From: Rothia mucilaginosa
Lineage (GTDB): Bacteria; Actinomycetota; Actinomycetes; Actinomycetales; Micrococcaceae
Direction of reading: 5' to 3'
DNA length: 64,000 nt
NCBI RefSeq assembly: GCF_901875305.1
Contig: NZ_CABFLY010000005.1
Coordinates: 62,001-126,000, forward strand
The position numbers and the translations under genes are program-made. The notes under the pieces were generated by a model. That model was not told the DNA's origin. It made no database searches and saw nothing but the letters and a program-made list of their open reading frames with translations. Within the stretch, counting starts at the first letter, position 1. Each line of letters begins with the position of its first letter. Shown piece by piece: positions 8,614 to 19,903 of this stretch.

Positions 8614-9919
8614 CCCTCGCCGGGGTGTGCGAGGCCCTGCGCTGGAACCGACGCCTCAGCGCCTGCTGATGCCTGGCGAGTACCGTGCCCCCGAGGGCGA
8701 CGAGCTGGACGAGCGGGAGCTCGCGGCTCTCGCCACTGAACGCCCCCTGGTGCGCGCCAGCGGCACCGGACCTTTTCCCGGAACCTCCCTGGCGGAGGCG
8801 ATGGCCCGCATCGAGGGGGAGCTGGGGGCGCCGCATCTGCTGTACCTGCCGCAGCTACCGGCGGCCGGCTGGAAGGGCACCGTGACCGCTCGCACCCTGG
8901 CAATCTGCGAGGGAATCGCCTTTGACGGTGCGTCCTTCGGCTGGCGTATGGTGCACAGTACCGGCCGCGGAGCACGCGAGTCGGCCCTGGCAGAGGACCG
9001 GCTTCTTTCCACCATTAACCTGCTGGCCGACCGAGTGGGTTCGCGGGCTTCGGGCCGTCGTACCTTTGAACAGGCCGGGGGAGAGGCCCCTACCCGTCCC
9101 GTATACAAGGTTCAGCTCACCGGCCCGCTGAGCCTGGCCGCGCAGGTGTACCTGCCCGGCGGCGAACGCGCGATGAGCGATGCTGGCGCGAGCCGCGATT
9201 TGCTGGATTCTTTCCTCGAGGGGATGGAACGCTGGTTCATTCTTCTGCGGGAGGCCCTGCAATCCCCGAACGCGCCGCTGGCTGTGCAATTTGACGAGCC
9301 TGAATTTCAGCGCCTGCTGGAGGGGTCTATCCCCACTGTGAGCGGCTTCCGCACCCTGCCGGCGCTCGAACCTCACGTCTATCGCGAGGTGTACCGGCGC
9401 CTGGTGGAGCGGTGCACCGACCTGAACCTGCAGGTCATCCTGAGTATTGACGGTACCGGGGTGAAGCCGTTGCGCGCGCCGAAGGTGAGCGTCAAGCCCG
9501 CCCCGAGCCTGGACGCGCTCGAGCTGCTCAAAACTATGCAGACCGTCGCCAAGCCCGACCTGTCCTGCGCCCTGATGTTGCATCCTGACCGTTCCCGTCC
9601 GCGTGGGGCTGGAATGCTGCATGTGCCTCCTCTGAGCGACCCGCGTTCTTGGGAACCTGTCGCTCAGCTAGTGGATGCGGGCGCTCGCGTCTGGCTGCCG
9701 GTCGTCACCGAGGAAATGGTGCCTCACCAGGCACGACGCCTTTTTAGCCTGTGGCGCGAGGTGGGGCTAGAGGTCCGTCAGTTAAGTTCCGTGGGCCTCA
9801 TGCCCGATGACGCCCGCCTGCCCGCTGGAGGCTACGCCTCGTTGAGCCTTACGGAAGCAACGGCTTCTCTGACGCGAGTGACAGAGTGTGCCAGGGCTCT
9901 GGGCGAGTGCGGGGTATGA
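8603..9919 (+). CDS. MetE-like (cobalamin-independent methionine synthase family) protein
   Basis: A 438-residue protein from the ATG at 8603, which overlaps the chorismate mutase stop by 11 bases; an earlier ATG at 8567 lies inside that gene and is less likely. The layout (GTGPFPGTSLAEAM, LPQLPAAGWKGT, VQLTGPLSLA, LAVQFDEPEF) fits the single-domain MetE/UROD-like barrel family found next to mnmA in many actinobacteria (Rv3015c-like in mycobacteria, from memory). I cannot find the HxC...C zinc-ligand motif of true MetE in the C-terminal half, so methionine synthase activity is doubtful. Confidence 0.72.
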   Translation: MPTNPRRGVRGPALEPTPQRLLMPGEYRAPEGDELDERELAALATERPLVRASGTGPFPGTSLAEAMARIEGELGAPHLLYLPQLPAAGWKGTVTARTLAICEGIAFDGASFGWRMVHSTGRGARESALAEDRLLSTINLLADRVGSRASGRRTFEQAGGEAPTRPVYKVQLTGPLSLAAQVYLPGGERAMSDAGASRDLLDSFLEGMERWFILLREALQSPNAPLAVQFDEPEFQRLLEGSIPTVSGFRTLPALEPHVYREVYRRLVERCTDLNLQVILSIDGTGVKPLRAPKVSVKPAPSLDALELLKTMQTVAKPDLSCALMLHPDRSRPRGAGMLHVPPLSDPRSWEPVAQLVDAGARVWLPVVTEEMVPHQARRLFSLWREVGLEVRQLSSVGLMPDDARLPAGGYASLSLTEATASLTRVTECARALGECGV

Positions 9920-9975
9920 TTAGAGGAATGACATTTTGGTGTAAGTAATTCCGACAATTCTTTTAGGGAGGTACT

Positions 9976-10677
9976 GTGAGCGTAGGCGACGCGCACACCA
10001 TTCTGGTGGTTGATGATGATGATGCCCTGGCGGAGATGATCGGTCTTGTGCTCGCGCAGGAAGGGTTTAACGCCGTTTTTTGCGAGAACGGTGCACGCGC
10101 CTTTGAAACCTTTATGCGCTCCACTCCCGACTTGGTTCTTCTGGACCTGATGCTTCCCGGAATGAACGGTATTGAGGTGTGCCAGCAGATTCGCCGTTCT
10201 TCGAACGTGCCGATTATCATGCTGACCGCTAAGAGCGATACTGAGGATGTGGTGAAGGGCCTGGAGGCTGGCGCAGATGACTACATCGCCAAGCCGTTTA
10301 AGCATGCTGAACTGTTGGCCCGCATCCGTACTCGCTTGCGTCCGCGTGAGAGCCGTCAGTTGGTTGTCTCGATTGGCGATATTGTCATGGATATGGATGG
10401 CCGCACGGTCAAATATCACGACACTGAGGTTCCGATGACTCCGCTGGAGTTCGATCTTTTGGCTGCTCTGGTGCGCCACCCGGGCCAGGCTTTGAGTCGT
10501 CAGGAGCTGTTGGACATGGTCTGGGGTTACACCGATGTGAGCGATTCTTTGGTGAACGTGCACGTCCAGCGCTTGCGTGCGAAGTTTGACGAACTGGGCG
10601 CGGATCGCTTTATCCAGACGGTGCGTGGCGTTGGATACAAGATTCCGTCTGAACTGGTTGGTTCCTCCGCGAACTAA
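9976..10677 (+). CDS. mtrA: Response regulator MtrA (OmpR/PhoB type)
   Basis: The 233-residue protein has a receiver domain (about 8-120) with the acidic pocket at Asp13-16, phosphoacceptor Asp57 in LVLLDLMLPG, Thr84 and Lys106 in IAKPFK, followed by a winged-helix DNA-binding domain (VPMTPLEFDLLAAL to GVGYKI). Together with mtrB and lpqB downstream this is the actinobacterial MtrAB system that controls envelope, division and cell-wall hydrolase genes. GTG start at 9976 with GGGAGG just upstream. A TATGAT box at 9915-9920 may be the promoter -10. Confidence 0.93.
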   Translation: MSVGDAHTILVVDDDDALAEMIGLVLAQEGFNAVFCENGARAFETFMRSTPDLVLLDLMLPGMNGIEVCQQIRRSSNVPIIMLTAKSDTEDVVKGLEAGADDYIAKPFKHAELLARIRTRLRPRESRQLVVSIGDIVMDMDGRTVKYHDTEVPMTPLEFDLLAALVRHPGQALSRQELLDMVWGYTDVSDSLVNVHVQRLRAKFDELGADRFIQTVRGVGYKIPSELVGSSAN

Positions 10678-10725
10678 GCAGTAACACACGATGACTCTCA
10701 CCACAGCGGCGAAGGGATAATCTGA

Positions 10726-12489
10726 TTGTCTGTTGCGAAGTTGCGCCGTAAGCACGGCGCTTTGGCGGCGGAGGCGGTTGCCTCCGCCTCTTCGCGTACC
10801 CGAACCCCTCGGTCGCGGGAGGACCACCAGCCGCGTCGAAGCCTGCCGCATCGGATGCGCAGGCTCTGGCGTGAGTCCCTTCAGTTCCGTGCGTTGGCAA
10901 CTGCTGGTGTGCTGATGTTCTTGAGCTTCTTGGCGGTGGGTTGGTCCCTGTCGAGTCAGATTGCGACGAGTCTGTTTGAGAACCAGAAGTCGCAGGCGCT
11001 ACAGGAGTCGATGAGTGGTTTCCGTAACGTGCAGAGCGTGTTGGATTCTTCCGAGATGCGAAGCGACAGCGAGATTCGCCGTAACGTGAGCCGCACGCTG
11101 ACGGTGTTGGATGCGGGCGCGTCGGGTAAGCGTAGCTGGATTCTGGTGCCGTTGGAGGGGCAGGGTAAGCAGGGTTTTATTCCTGAGCAGAGTAGCGATA
11201 AGTTCCTTAACTCTTCGAGTATTCCCACGGATTTTAAGAACACTGTTCGCGATAAGAACGGTGTGTATTGGCAGACTTCTACGGTGACGACGGTTGAGAA
11301 TAATCGTGAGCGCACCTACCCCGTGCTCATCGTGGGTACGCATATTTCTATCGCACAGAACCCTAATTACGGTCTGTTCACTGTGTATGACATGACCGAT
11401 TCTTCTGCAACGATTGCGCACATTAACTTTGTGCTTTTCGGTGGTTTCTGTGCCCTGCTGACTGTGGTGCTGTCTGTAGTGTGGTTTGTGACCCGATTTG
11501 TGGTGCGCCCGATTACGCAGACCGCTATCACGGCGGAACGTTTGGCTGCCGGCGATTTGGATCAGCGTGTGTCGGTTAAGGGTGAGCACCAGGCGGCGCG
11601 TCTGGGTATTTCCTTTAACCGCATGGCTGATTCCTTGCAGGAGAAGATTGTTCAGTTGGAGCGTCTGTCGACTTTGCAGCAGCGTTTCGTGTCGGATGTG
11701 TCGCATGAGTTGCGCACCCCGCTGTCTACGGTGCGTCTGGGTACTGAGTTGCTGTATGATTCGCGTGAGAATATGACTCCGATGCAGGTGCGAAGCGTGG
11801 AGCTTTTGCACGGTCAGGTGGATCGTTTCCAGTCGATGCTGGCCGACCTGCTTGAGATTTCGCGTTTCGACGCTGGTAGTGCAATGCTGACGATTGACAC
11901 TGAGGACTTTATCCAGGTGCTGTCGAATATTCTGCAGGAGGCTCTGCCTCACTTGGAGCGTACGAATACGAAGCTGAATGTGCACACTAATCACGAGAGC
12001 ATCATGGTCGATATGGACCGTGTGCGTATTGAGCGTGTGTTGCGCAATCTGCTGTATAACGCAATTGAGCATGGTGAATCCCGGCCGATTGACGTGTATG
12101 TTGACGCGAATGCGACGAACTTGGGTATCGCTGTGCGCGACCATGGTATCGGTTTGTCTGAGGATGAAGCTGTTCAGGTCTTCAACCGTTTCTGGCGTGC
12201 TGATACTTCGCGTAAGCGCACTTTGGGTGGTACCGGTCTGGGTCTGTCGATTGCGGCTGAGGACGTACGCCTGCACGGGGGCACGCTTGAGGCGTGGGGT
12301 GAGAAGGGCCGCGGCGCCTGCTTTACGATGAACCTTCCGCTGGTTCATGGTGCCCCGCTCGGGGAGTCCCCGGTTCTGGCGACGGGTGAGCCGGAGGCGT
12401 CAACCAGTCGCCCTGCGATTGCGAAGGATACCTTGCCTTCGATTGATCCGCGTCAGAAGAAGGACGCTGCGGAGGGTAAGGAAGGGTAG
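10726..12489 (+). CDS. mtrB: Sensor histidine kinase MtrB
   Basis: The 587-residue membrane kinase has two transmembrane helices (about 56-78 and 233-258) around an extracytoplasmic sensor loop, a HAMP domain (RPITQTAITAERLAAGDLDQ), a HisKA domain with the phosphorylated His327 in VSDVSHELRTPLS, and an HATPase domain with N-box NLLYNAIEHGE and G-box GGTGLGLSIAAED. The C-terminal ~50 residues are a charged tail. The start is a TTG at 10726 preceded by GAAGGG; a later start would remove only the basic N-terminal tail. It sits 48 bases after mtrA. Confidence 0.92.
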   Translation: MSVAKLRRKHGALAAEAVASASSRTRTPRSREDHQPRRSLPHRMRRLWRESLQFRALATAGVLMFLSFLAVGWSLSSQIATSLFENQKSQALQESMSGFRNVQSVLDSSEMRSDSEIRRNVSRTLTVLDAGASGKRSWILVPLEGQGKQGFIPEQSSDKFLNSSSIPTDFKNTVRDKNGVYWQTSTVTTVENNRERTYPVLIVGTHISIAQNPNYGLFTVYDMTDSSATIAHINFVLFGGFCALLTVVLSVVWFVTRFVVRPITQTAITAERLAAGDLDQRVSVKGEHQAARLGISFNRMADSLQEKIVQLERLSTLQQRFVSDVSHELRTPLSTVRLGTELLYDSRENMTPMQVRSVELLHGQVDRFQSMLADLLEISRFDAGSAMLTIDTEDFIQVLSNILQEALPHLERTNTKLNVHTNHESIMVDMDRVRIERVLRNLLYNAIEHGESRPIDVYVDANATNLGIAVRDHGIGLSEDEAVQVFNRFWRADTSRKRTLGGTGLGLSIAAEDVRLHGGTLEAWGEKGRGACFTMNLPLVHGAPLGESPVLATGEPEASTSRPAIAKDTLPSIDPRQKKDAAEGKEG

Positions 12490-12698
12490 CTTCGCCCTGA
12501 CTTACTGTGCTCGGGATGTCAGGGGACCGGTTTTCTCAGGTGCTCGTTCCTTCCCTGACGAAGCGCGGTGTGGCTACCGGTGTGTTGTTGCACTCGATGA
12601 TGATTCACACCCGCGCTGTGCCTCGTCACATTGCGCGCACTAGGTACCTAACCAGTACAATCGAGGAACGTATATTTTCACTCCGTTGTTACTTCTGT

Positions 12699-12727
12699 GG
12701 GAACGACGGCCATAACGTCATTGTTTT
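12699..12727 (+). promoter_or_regulatory. Possible SigR/SigH-type promoter upstream of lpqB
   Basis: GGGAAC (12699-12704), an 18-base spacer and GTTTT (from 12723) match the SigR-family pattern GGGAA(T/C)-N18-GTT, the same spacing as the stronger site in front of sigR in this window. The -10 element is short, so chance occurrence is possible. Confidence 0.3.
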
Positions 12728-12746
12728 AGAGGAAGGTCTGACCCCT

Positions 12747-14465
12747 ATGCCCCAGGGCGCTGTTTTCTCTCGGCGTATTGCGCTCTCTGCGGGTGTCGCC
12801 TCGTTGGCGGCTCTCTTCAGCTCTTGCGCGGGTCTTCCTTCGAACGACCGCGTGACGCAGCACAGTAGTACCCTGGGGGCGAAGGATTCGAAGACTTCCC
12901 CGGCACGCGCATCTGGCCCGCTGACCGGTGCCACCCCTGAGGCTATTATTGAGGGTTTTATTCGTGCGGGGGTTGACAGTATTGAGAACTATGCGGTGGC
13001 CCGGCAGTATCTCAGCACCTCGTATAGCCAGCGGTGGAACCCTATTGGTACGACCCGCGTGTACCGCAATACGGTTCAAGCTCGGGTTGATGAGGGGGGT
13101 TCTTCGTCCGAGCCGGCAGAGAGCACTTACCACGTGCGTTTCCAGCAGACTGCTACGGTGAACAGTCAGGGTCTGACGAGTACTTTCCCTGAGGCGCAGA
13201 CTGAGACTCAGGATTTCAAGCTGGTGAAGGAAGACGGTCAGTGGCGTATTAGTTCGTGTCCTGACGGATTGTGGCTTGACGGCAGTGAATTTGAGCGGGT
13301 TTTTAGCCCTTATCGCCTGTACTTTTATGATCGGTCCTTCCGGTATGCGGTGCCTGATATCCGATGGTTCCCGCATATTGAGAACTACTTTGATCTTTTG
13401 GTGCGTACGCTGATGTCCGGACCGGCGTCCTATTTGAAGGGTGTCGCTTTTTCTGCTCTGACAGATTCTATGACCTTGGATGAGGCGCGCCTGGTGAACA
13501 ACCAGGACGCTACGGTGCGTCTGACGGGTGAGCGTTTGGATGATTCTCGTTTGGCGCGTATTCGCGAGCAGATTGTTCACGGACTCAGCAACTTCTCTGG
13601 TTTGGAGAAGACCGAGGTGTACTATAACGGCGCTCTCATTCCCGAGCAGGCCCCGAACGGGTATACGCCTGTGTCGTTGACGCTTTCTGTTCCTGACCGT
13701 ACCGTGGCTATTACTGCGAACGGGCAGATGGTAGCTCGTGACAACTACATGAGTTCTTCGGGCGAGCAGATGCTTCTGCGCGGCGTTAGCCAGCTGAGTG
13801 CTCCTGCGATGAGCTATTCGGGTGATATGTTCGCTTGTCTGGCGAATGATGCAGGTAGCCTGTACACGGTGTATCAAGGGACTGCCCGCCGTGTGTGGCA
13901 GGGCTCGAACCTGACTGCTCCGACCTTTGACGCGTATGGTTGGGTGTGGGTTGCTGATGCTGAGGGCACGGTGCGTGCTTTCAAGCCAAACTCCGAGGAT
14001 GCTCAGGAGCGTGAACGCGGGGTCGATATTGGTATGTCCTGGCCGCGCAATTTGAGCTTCACCAGCATTAATGTGTCGCACGATAGCGCGCGCATCGCGG
14101 TTGTTGCCTCGACGGAGGGTGCATCGGCTGTGATTATTTCGGGTGTGGTGCGTGACGATGCTGGTAAGCCGCTCAACCTGACCGAGATGGTTCGTCTTAG
14201 CTCCTCTGTGGTGCCTCGCAATGCGCGTTGGGCCGGTGACCAGAGCGTTGTGGTGGTCAACGTGAAGAATGGCGAGTCCGAGGTGATTTCGCTGAGTGGT
14301 GAAGAGACGAAGCTGGATCGCTTGGATGGTGTGATGAGCGTGTCGACGGCCGATAACACGTCTAACATTATTGCTCACCGTTCCGATGGTTCTTGCTATG
14401 TGCTGGAGGAACGTGGCTGGACTCGTCTGGATACTCTCCTGCACGAGATTAGCTACGCCGGCTAG
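12747..14465 (+). CDS. lpqB: Lipoprotein LpqB
   Basis: A 572-residue lipoprotein that partners MtrB at the outer face of the membrane. The ATG at 12747 has GAGGAAGG upstream and gives a typical lipoprotein signal: SRRIALSAGV, hydrophobic core and lipobox FSSCAGLPSN. An in-frame upstream extension from 12507 lacks a signal peptide at its start and is rejected. A GerMN-like domain lies in the middle (residues ~190-330) and a beta-propeller-like C-terminal half follows. Length agrees with mycobacterial LpqB (about 583, from memory). It follows mtrB by 257 bases and precedes the comF-like gene by 9. Confidence 0.9.
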   Translation: MPQGAVFSRRIALSAGVASLAALFSSCAGLPSNDRVTQHSSTLGAKDSKTSPARASGPLTGATPEAIIEGFIRAGVDSIENYAVARQYLSTSYSQRWNPIGTTRVYRNTVQARVDEGGSSSEPAESTYHVRFQQTATVNSQGLTSTFPEAQTETQDFKLVKEDGQWRISSCPDGLWLDGSEFERVFSPYRLYFYDRSFRYAVPDIRWFPHIENYFDLLVRTLMSGPASYLKGVAFSALTDSMTLDEARLVNNQDATVRLTGERLDDSRLARIREQIVHGLSNFSGLEKTEVYYNGALIPEQAPNGYTPVSLTLSVPDRTVAITANGQMVARDNYMSSSGEQMLLRGVSQLSAPAMSYSGDMFACLANDAGSLYTVYQGTARRVWQGSNLTAPTFDAYGWVWVADAEGTVRAFKPNSEDAQERERGVDIGMSWPRNLSFTSINVSHDSARIAVVASTEGASAVIISGVVRDDAGKPLNLTEMVRLSSSVVPRNARWAGDQSVVVVNVKNGESEVISLSGEETKLDRLDGVMSVSTADNTSNIIAHRSDGSCYVLEERGWTRLDTLLHEISYAG

Positions 14466-14474
14466 GGAACGCGC

Positions 14475-15365
14475 ATGAATGTACAACAGCGTGGTGTGAG
14501 TTTTGGGCGAGTCTCGGGCCGGAAGCTGGGGCGCTCCGCGGACTGGGCGGCTCGTGCGTGGGGCTCTTTGGGCGAATTGCTACTGCCGCGGTCGTGTTCC
14601 TGCTGTTCTGTGGCTCTGCCGTATGGTTCGGGGCCCGCGCTCTGTGACGAGTGTTTGATGCGCTGGAAGCGAGCCTGCGCTAAGACTGAGCGGGTTGACC
14701 CGATGCAGGATGTTCCGGAAACCGTGGTGGCTTCGCGCTATGACGGGATTGTGCCCCGGGTTGTTCTGGGAATGAAGAACGCGGGACGAACCGATCTTGT
14801 GCCGTTGATGGGGGATGCCCTGGCCCGGTGTGTGTTCAAGCTGCTGCGGGCACATCGAGAGGATTTTGGGAGGAGTTCTGTACTCGGTGCCACTGAGCGT
14901 GAGGTTCTTCTGATTCCGGCTCCTTCATCGTCCTCGAGTGTGAGTCGTCGAGGCTATGCCCCGGCTACGCTCCTGGCCCGTGAGGCGGCCCGTCGGTTGA
15001 AGGGGCGCCTTCCCGCCAGCTTGCGGGTGATGCCCCTGGACATCGTGGGGTACGCATCTGCCTCATCCCGGAATGATGGGGGAAGTATTGGAGATGTTGC
15101 GGGTACCCTGGCTGGGCTCCTGGGTGGCGCCTCCGGCGGAGGGGAGCAGAAGACCCTATCTGCGGTAGCCCGTTCCGAGCGGATGCACGGGGCCCTGCGC
15201 GTGCTGGAGCCAGCCCTGGTTGCGGGGCGGCTGTGCATTATTTGTGATGATGTGGTAACGACAGGCGCAACGGCTGCCGAGATGGTTCGTGTTCTGCATG
15301 AGGCTGGTTCCGTGGTGCTGGGTGTGTGCGCGGTGGCCTCTGTTCCGAAAAAGGCATCGCCCTAG
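14475..15365 (+). CDS. ComF-family phosphoribosyltransferase-like protein
   Basis: The 296-residue protein has an N-terminal four-cysteine zinc-finger-like segment (CSCCSVALPYGSGPALCDEC) and a C-terminal type I phosphoribosyltransferase signature LCIICDDVVTTGATAAEM, the ComF layout. In competent Firmicutes ComF helps DNA uptake; in actinobacteria the gene is a constant neighbour of lpqB and hpf and its role is not settled. A 40-residue Gly/Ser-rich insertion (about 200-240) is unusual for the family. It begins 9 bases after lpqB and is translated from the same transcript. Confidence 0.8.
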   Translation: MNVQQRGVSFGRVSGRKLGRSADWAARAWGSLGELLLPRSCSCCSVALPYGSGPALCDECLMRWKRACAKTERVDPMQDVPETVVASRYDGIVPRVVLGMKNAGRTDLVPLMGDALARCVFKLLRAHREDFGRSSVLGATEREVLLIPAPSSSSSVSRRGYAPATLLAREAARRLKGRLPASLRVMPLDIVGYASASSRNDGGSIGDVAGTLAGLLGGASGGGEQKTLSAVARSERMHGALRVLEPALVAGRLCIICDDVVTTGATAAEMVRVLHEAGSVVLGVCAVASVPKKASP

Positions 15366-15419
15366 AACTTGATGTGTGAGATGTGTCTTTCCTGCGAATG
15401 GGTCTGCTGATTGTTCTGA

Positions 15420-15433
15420 CTATTGATCAATAG
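15420..15433. promoter_or_regulatory. 14-bp perfect palindrome upstream of hpf
   Basis: CTATTGATCAATAG is a perfect palindrome in the AT-rich 214-base gap between comF and hpf. Further on, TCACATATAGTGA (15457-15469) is a second, imperfect inverted repeat, and TAGAAT at 15490-15495 is a likely -10. The palindrome could be an operator; which regulator binds is unknown. Confidence 0.35.
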
Positions 15434-15579
15434 AGAGTAACGTAGACGAATATTTGTCACATATAGTGATGTACGGCATCCGTTCGTATTAGAATATAGG
15501 CAAGGGACGGCATCGTCGTCGGCCCCCGTACCGGGTCCAGCCGGACGCGGTATAAACCCCCGAACTGGAGGGAATGATC

Positions 15580-16215
15580 GTGGAAGTCAACATCTACGGC
15601 CGCAATATCAAGGTCACCGAACGCCTGGAAGAGTATGTGAACGAGAAGGTTCAGAAGTTTGCTCAGCTCGGTGATAACGTGAAGGATATCGACGTCAAGT
15701 TCAGCAAGGAAGGCAACCTTGGCGGTGAGTCTATCCGCGTTGAGATTACCGTGGTCGGTACCGGCCCGGTCCTTCGCTCTGAGGCCCAGGGTAATGATAA
15801 GTTTGCGGTCTTTGATGAGACCTACGGTAAGCTCCTGGAGCGTCTGCGCCGTGCACGCGACCGCCGTAAGCTGGCAAAGCGCGGTGGCAAGCACCCGGTG
15901 TCTGTAGCTGACGCTACCGGCTCGATTCCTGTTGTGGGTGAGGCGATTACCGAGATTCTGTTGCCGGATGTTCCGGTGGAGGAAGCCGCCTTTGATAACA
16001 GCGAGGTTACTCTGGCTGATGAAGCGGCGTCTCCTATCGAGATTCGTCACAAGAGCTTCAAGGGTGAGCGCCTGACTGCTGCGGAAGCTGTTGATCGTAT
16101 GGAGCTGGTGGGCCACGACTTCTACCTGTACATTGACAGCGAAACCGGCGCCCCGGCTGCGGCATACCGCCGTAAGGGTTGGAGCTACGGCATCATCACT
16201 CTGACCGAGGACTAA
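15580..16215 (+). CDS. hpf: Ribosome hibernation-promoting factor, long form
   Basis: A ~211-residue protein with an N-terminal ribosome-binding domain (VNIYGRNIKVTERLEEYV to KRGGKH, residues 1-~110) and a C-terminal dimerisation domain (HKSFKGERLTAAEAVDRM...GHDFYLYIDSETG...VVYRR-like AAYRRKGWSYGIITL). Long HPF joins two 70S ribosomes into inactive 100S dimers in slow growth. GGAGG sits only 2 bases before the ATG at 15574 but 8 before the GTG at 15580, so I take the GTG as the start. The long leader and palindrome upstream suggest stress control. Confidence 0.92.
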   Translation: MEVNIYGRNIKVTERLEEYVNEKVQKFAQLGDNVKDIDVKFSKEGNLGGESIRVEITVVGTGPVLRSEAQGNDKFAVFDETYGKLLERLRRARDRRKLAKRGGKHPVSVADATGSIPVVGEAITEILLPDVPVEEAAFDNSEVTLADEAASPIEIRHKSFKGERLTAAEAVDRMELVGHDFYLYIDSETGAPAAAYRRKGWSYGIITLTED

Positions 16216-16298
16216 CCGGCCAGAGGTTTTGACGGCTCATACCGTTGAGAAATCTTCTGTGAGGCGTTGGTAACGGGTTCTAACCCCTCACTCTGAAA

Positions 16299-16366
16299 AG
16301 CCCGGGCCCTGACGGACGCATGGCACTACGTATTATTGCCGGTTGGTCCGCTACGGGGCCCGGGCT
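16299..16366 (+). terminator. Long hairpin between hpf and secA
   Basis: An 11-bp perfect inverted repeat AGCCCGGGCCC (16299-16309 with 16356-16366) encloses 46 bases and is followed by CTTGTCTG. It may terminate hpf transcripts or attenuate read-through to secA; the T-run is poor. The 333-base gap also holds TACAAT at 16466-16471, a possible secA -10. Confidence 0.4.
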
Positions 16367-16548
16367 CTTGTCTGCCCCGCGCAGGGTGCCGCCGGGCTCT
16401 TGGCTCACGGCCCGAGCGTAGAGCGTAAAAAAGAGCTCGGACGGGCGAATTAGGCGGCTCTGCCATACAATATGTAGGAAGGCCTCACCGCGCGCATTCT
16501 TGCGTGCCCTTGGTGAGGGTACCGAGACAATCAAGGAGTAGAAGCTCA

Positions 16549-19164
<2,616 letters not shown>

Positions 19165-19185
19165 CCTCGGCGTAAACCCAGAAAT

Positions 19186-19233
19186 ATACGGAGAGGGTGC
19201 GAATCCACCATTGGATTCGCACCCTCTCCGTAT
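19186..19233. terminator. Bidirectional terminator between secA and the Rv3235-like gene
   Basis: A 22-bp perfect inverted repeat (19186-19207 with 19212-19233) with a 4-base loop lies between two converging genes. It is the strongest hairpin of the first 20 kb. Confidence 0.8.
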
Positions 19234-19238
19234 ACCCG

Positions 19239-19862
19239 CTAGTTTACGTCTGTCTGACTCTGCAGTTGTTCGATGGAGGTAACGAACCAGGCTCCGTGAA
19301 GTTCCCGGACCTGCAGGGCAATTACTTTGATGCTCTGGCCACATCGGAATAGAGCAACCGCCTCGTAGAGCTTAGGATTGACCCGCTGAGCGCGAACCCG
19401 CAGTAGCATCGGAGGCTTTGAGAGCGTTTGTTCTGCGGGGACCTGACGAGGGTTCTTGGGAAAGCGCGGCAGCAAGCGGTGGAAGCAATCAGCCGAAACC
19501 CACTGGGCGAGCTGCTGGCGCGAGCGTCGTGCAGCCATGATTTCAAGGTATGCGATGGCTACGCCTACGCAACGTCCCTCAATTTGGCGGGAGATAGCGT
19601 CTGCAGGACGCAGAGGGCGGCCAGTTCGAGGGCGAGGTGCCCGGCCTGAGGTGGTCTGCTCGTAACGCGGGAGAGGAACAATCGATACGGGGGAGGTAAA
19701 GCCTCGGGCCTGTACAAGGGCCAGGGTGCCTGGCGCCTGTGGGAGCTTTTGCGAAGGGCCCGGGACAGGGCTGGCCGTTGGGGAGTCAGCGTTCGGGGGA
19801 GGAAACGTGCGGAGTGCTGAGGTGCGGCGGGGGAGCGGGGGTAGAAGATGTGTGAAGCCCAT
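19239..19862 (-). CDS. Rv3235-family protein (DUF6459-like)
   Basis: A 207-residue protein from the ATG at 19862 (AAAGGA upstream); the longer open frame upstream overlaps the LysM gene and is a shadow. The N-terminal ~90 residues are Pro/Thr-rich and probably disordered. The C-terminal ~110 residues contain RRSRQQLAQWVSADCFHRL and LRVRAQRVNPKLYEAVALF, ending KVIALQVRELHGAWFVTSIE, a pattern I associate with the Rv3235-like family encoded near secA in actinobacteria. The function of this family is unknown. It is 41 bases after the LysM gene and probably cotranscribed. Confidence 0.7.
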   Translation of the reverse strand: MGFTHLLPPLPRRTSALRTFPPPNADSPTASPVPGPSQKLPQAPGTLALVQARGFTSPVSIVPLPRYEQTTSGRAPRPRTGRPLRPADAISRQIEGRCVGVAIAYLEIMAARRSRQQLAQWVSADCFHRLLPRFPKNPRQVPAEQTLSKPPMLLRVRAQRVNPKLYEAVALFRCGQSIKVIALQVRELHGAWFVTSIEQLQSQTDVN

Positions 19863-19903
19863 GACGGGTTCCTTTCTGAAAATAGTGTGGAGAAAAAGTC
19901 TGG

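Noticed and set aside
12507..12746. Upstream extension of LpqB to a start at 12507
   Set aside because: It would put 80 residues before the lipoprotein signal sequence; the ATG at 12747 has a good ribosome binding site.
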